A stretch of 64,000 bases of DNA from an uncultured Mucispirillum sp. (GTDB taxonomy: Bacteria; Chrysiogenota; Deferribacteres; Deferribacterales; Mucispirillaceae). Under the pieces are notes generated by a model. The model did no database searches. It was not told the origin of the DNA and was given only the letters and a program-made list of their open reading frames with translations. Positions 63,021 through 64,000 of this stretch are shown in pieces. The DNA lies in the NCBI GenBank assembly GCA_944324465.1, contig CALUWI010000006.1:62001-126000 (forward strand), written 5' to 3'. Each line of letters opens with the position of its first letter. Positions within the stretch are counted from its first letter, which is position 1. The position numbers and the translations under genes were made by a program.

Positions 63021-64000
63021 TTATCCTATTTTAGAAGTTATTTTAATTTTTACACCGTTATTTACTGCATTATTACCGTCTAACACTATCTGGTCATCTT
63101 TTTTAAGTGAGCCTTCTGTTACTGAGGTTACTGCAGCATAGCCGCCGTTATAACCTATTATTTTTACTGGTATAAAGCGAACTCTCTCATCTTCTGATAC
63201 TTTAAACACTCCTTTTACACTGTTACGCTCTACTACTGCATCTCGCGGAACTAATAAGGAATTAATTTTACTGCCTGACGGGATTAAGGCTACTACTAAA
63301 ACTCCTTCTTTTAAATCAGGGTCCTGACCTAAATCTATACGAGTTAAAAATAATCTGGTTGCTGGGTCCCCTTTTGAGTTAATTGATAATACTTTACCTG
63401 TATATTCCTTGCGGCTTGTTTTTACTGTTACCTGCTGGCCGGCTTTGATATATGGAAGAACTGTTTCTGGAATATATACTTTTGCTTCATAAGTTAAGGT
63501 AGCTACTCCTGCTACTACACCGCCTGAATTTACCCATTCGCCTACTTCCACATCTTTACTGATTACTACCCCTTTTAATGGTGATTTGATTACCATTTTC
63601 TCTTTCTGAGTTTCAAGCTGTTTCTGTTGGGATACTGCTGATGTATATGCACTTTGGGCATTAGTATAATCTGTTAATGAGTCTTGATATTTCTGCTGGG
63701 ATATTGATTTTTGAGTGTATAATACTTTATTACGGTTAAAATCTCTTAAGGCTTTATCTAAATTTGCTTTTGCCTGTTTGGTGGCTGCAACGGCACTTGA
63801 TACACTGTACCCTAATAAACTGTCATCTAAACTTGCAAGGGGCTGCCCTATTTCTACTGCATCACCCTCATTTACATACACTTTTAATACTTTGCCTGCA
63901 CTTTCTGCTGCAACTTGGGAACTTTCGCTGAAATATGCTGAGCCTGTTATCATCATTGTAGGTGATGTCATTCCTTCTGACACTTTCTCTACAGTTACTA
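63021..64000 (-). CDS. RND periplasmic adaptor, system 2 (cut by window edge)
   Basis: The C-terminal 326 codons lie in the window and the N terminus is beyond position 64000. Within this part the protein is identical to residues of the adaptor at 7360-8445, and the DNA from 63025 to 64000 differs from 7364-8339 at only two silent positions, near the 3' end (63076 region and 63111 region). There are no insertions or deletions. The lipoyl-like halves and helical hairpin are as in that copy. Downstream of the stop codon the two loci are unrelated. A shared recent origin or gene conversion is the simplest reading. Confidence 0.94.
   Translation of the reverse strand, partial: VTVEKVSEGMTSPTMMITGSAYFSESSQVAAESAGKVLKVYVNEGDAVEIGQPLASLDDSLLGYSVSSAVAATKQAKANLDKALRDFNRNKVLYTQKSISQQKYQDSLTDYTNAQSAYTSAVSQQKQLETQKEKMVIKSPLKGVVISKDVEVGEWVNSGGVVAGVATLTYEAKVYIPETVLPYIKAGQQVTVKTSRKEYTGKVLSINSKGDPATRLFLTRIDLGQDPDLKEGVLVVALIPSGSKINSLLVPRDAVVERNSVKGVFKVSEDERVRFIPVKIIGYNGGYAAVTSVTEGSLKKDDQIVLDGNNAVNNGVKIKITSKIG

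Overview
The window is AT-rich (I judge roughly 30% G+C) and comes from a Gram-negative bacterium. It has TonB/ExbB/ExbD, several signal-peptide beta-barrels ending in an aromatic residue, lipoproteins with clear lipoboxes, and two RND efflux systems. The gene mix is a tmRNA with a 14-residue tag, a single-chain PurL of the Firmicutes/Bacteroidetes type, NhaB, haem and prenyl-quinone genes, and a branched-chain amino acid ABC transporter. With the base composition, this suggests a host-associated anaerobe or microaerophile, possibly Deferribacterota (Mucispirillum-like). That placement is inference; there is no rRNA gene to confirm it.

Layout. 1-1.6 kb: dapA start, dapF and an acetyltransferase (minus strand). 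1.7-4.1 kb: smpB, the tmRNA gene, then a repeat-rich accessory patch carrying copies of the tmRNA T-arm, a pentanucleotide repeat and a HigBA toxin-antitoxin pair. 4.1-8.5 kb: first RND efflux pair. 8.6-13.1 kb: zinc/cadmium-type P-type ATPase with its ArsR repressor, divergent from an OmpR/histidine kinase pair. 13.1-24.5 kb: acetyltransferase, FAD oxidoreductase, serA, the hemE-hemH-ubiA-ubiX run with four small proteins of mostly unknown function behind it, an iron-sulfur flavoprotein-like reductase and class II aldolase. 24.8-31.7 kb: TauE-like permease, panD, nhaB-larE-outer membrane protein, and an outer membrane protein/lipoprotein pair. 32.2-34.5 kb: first lipoprotein/beta-barrel module. 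34.8-38.5 kb: livF-livG-livM-livH. 38.7-49.4 kb: a long minus-strand run surE, TPR protein, exbB, exbD, tonB, purL, NAD(P)H-dependent flavin oxidoreductase. 50.1-52.8 kb: an RqcH/NFACT protein and mazG flanking two tandem hairpins. 52.8-55.1 kb: second lipoprotein/beta-barrel module. 55.2-59.8 kb: CorC-like protein, gdhA, MarR-nitroreductase, acetyltransferase. 59.8-64 kb: second RND efflux pair, cut by the window edge.

Most notable observations. (1) The adaptor genes of the two RND systems differ at only 2 of 976 bases, and the match stops exactly at the gene end, while the adjoining pump genes are clearly diverged; this looks like recent gene conversion or duplication. (2) Two perfect tandem hairpins between rqcH and mazG have C-rich loops and CCTCCTA linkers, the layout of an anti-Shine-Dalgarno regulatory RNA. 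(3) An undescribed family of lipoproteins with a C-x18-C core occurs three times, always next to members of a small beta-barrel family. (4) smpB, the OmpR gene and a flavoprotein gene each have a promoter so close to the start codon that their mRNAs should be leaderless. (5) Downstream of the tmRNA gene is a duplicated unit bounded by inverted and direct copies of the tmRNA T-arm.
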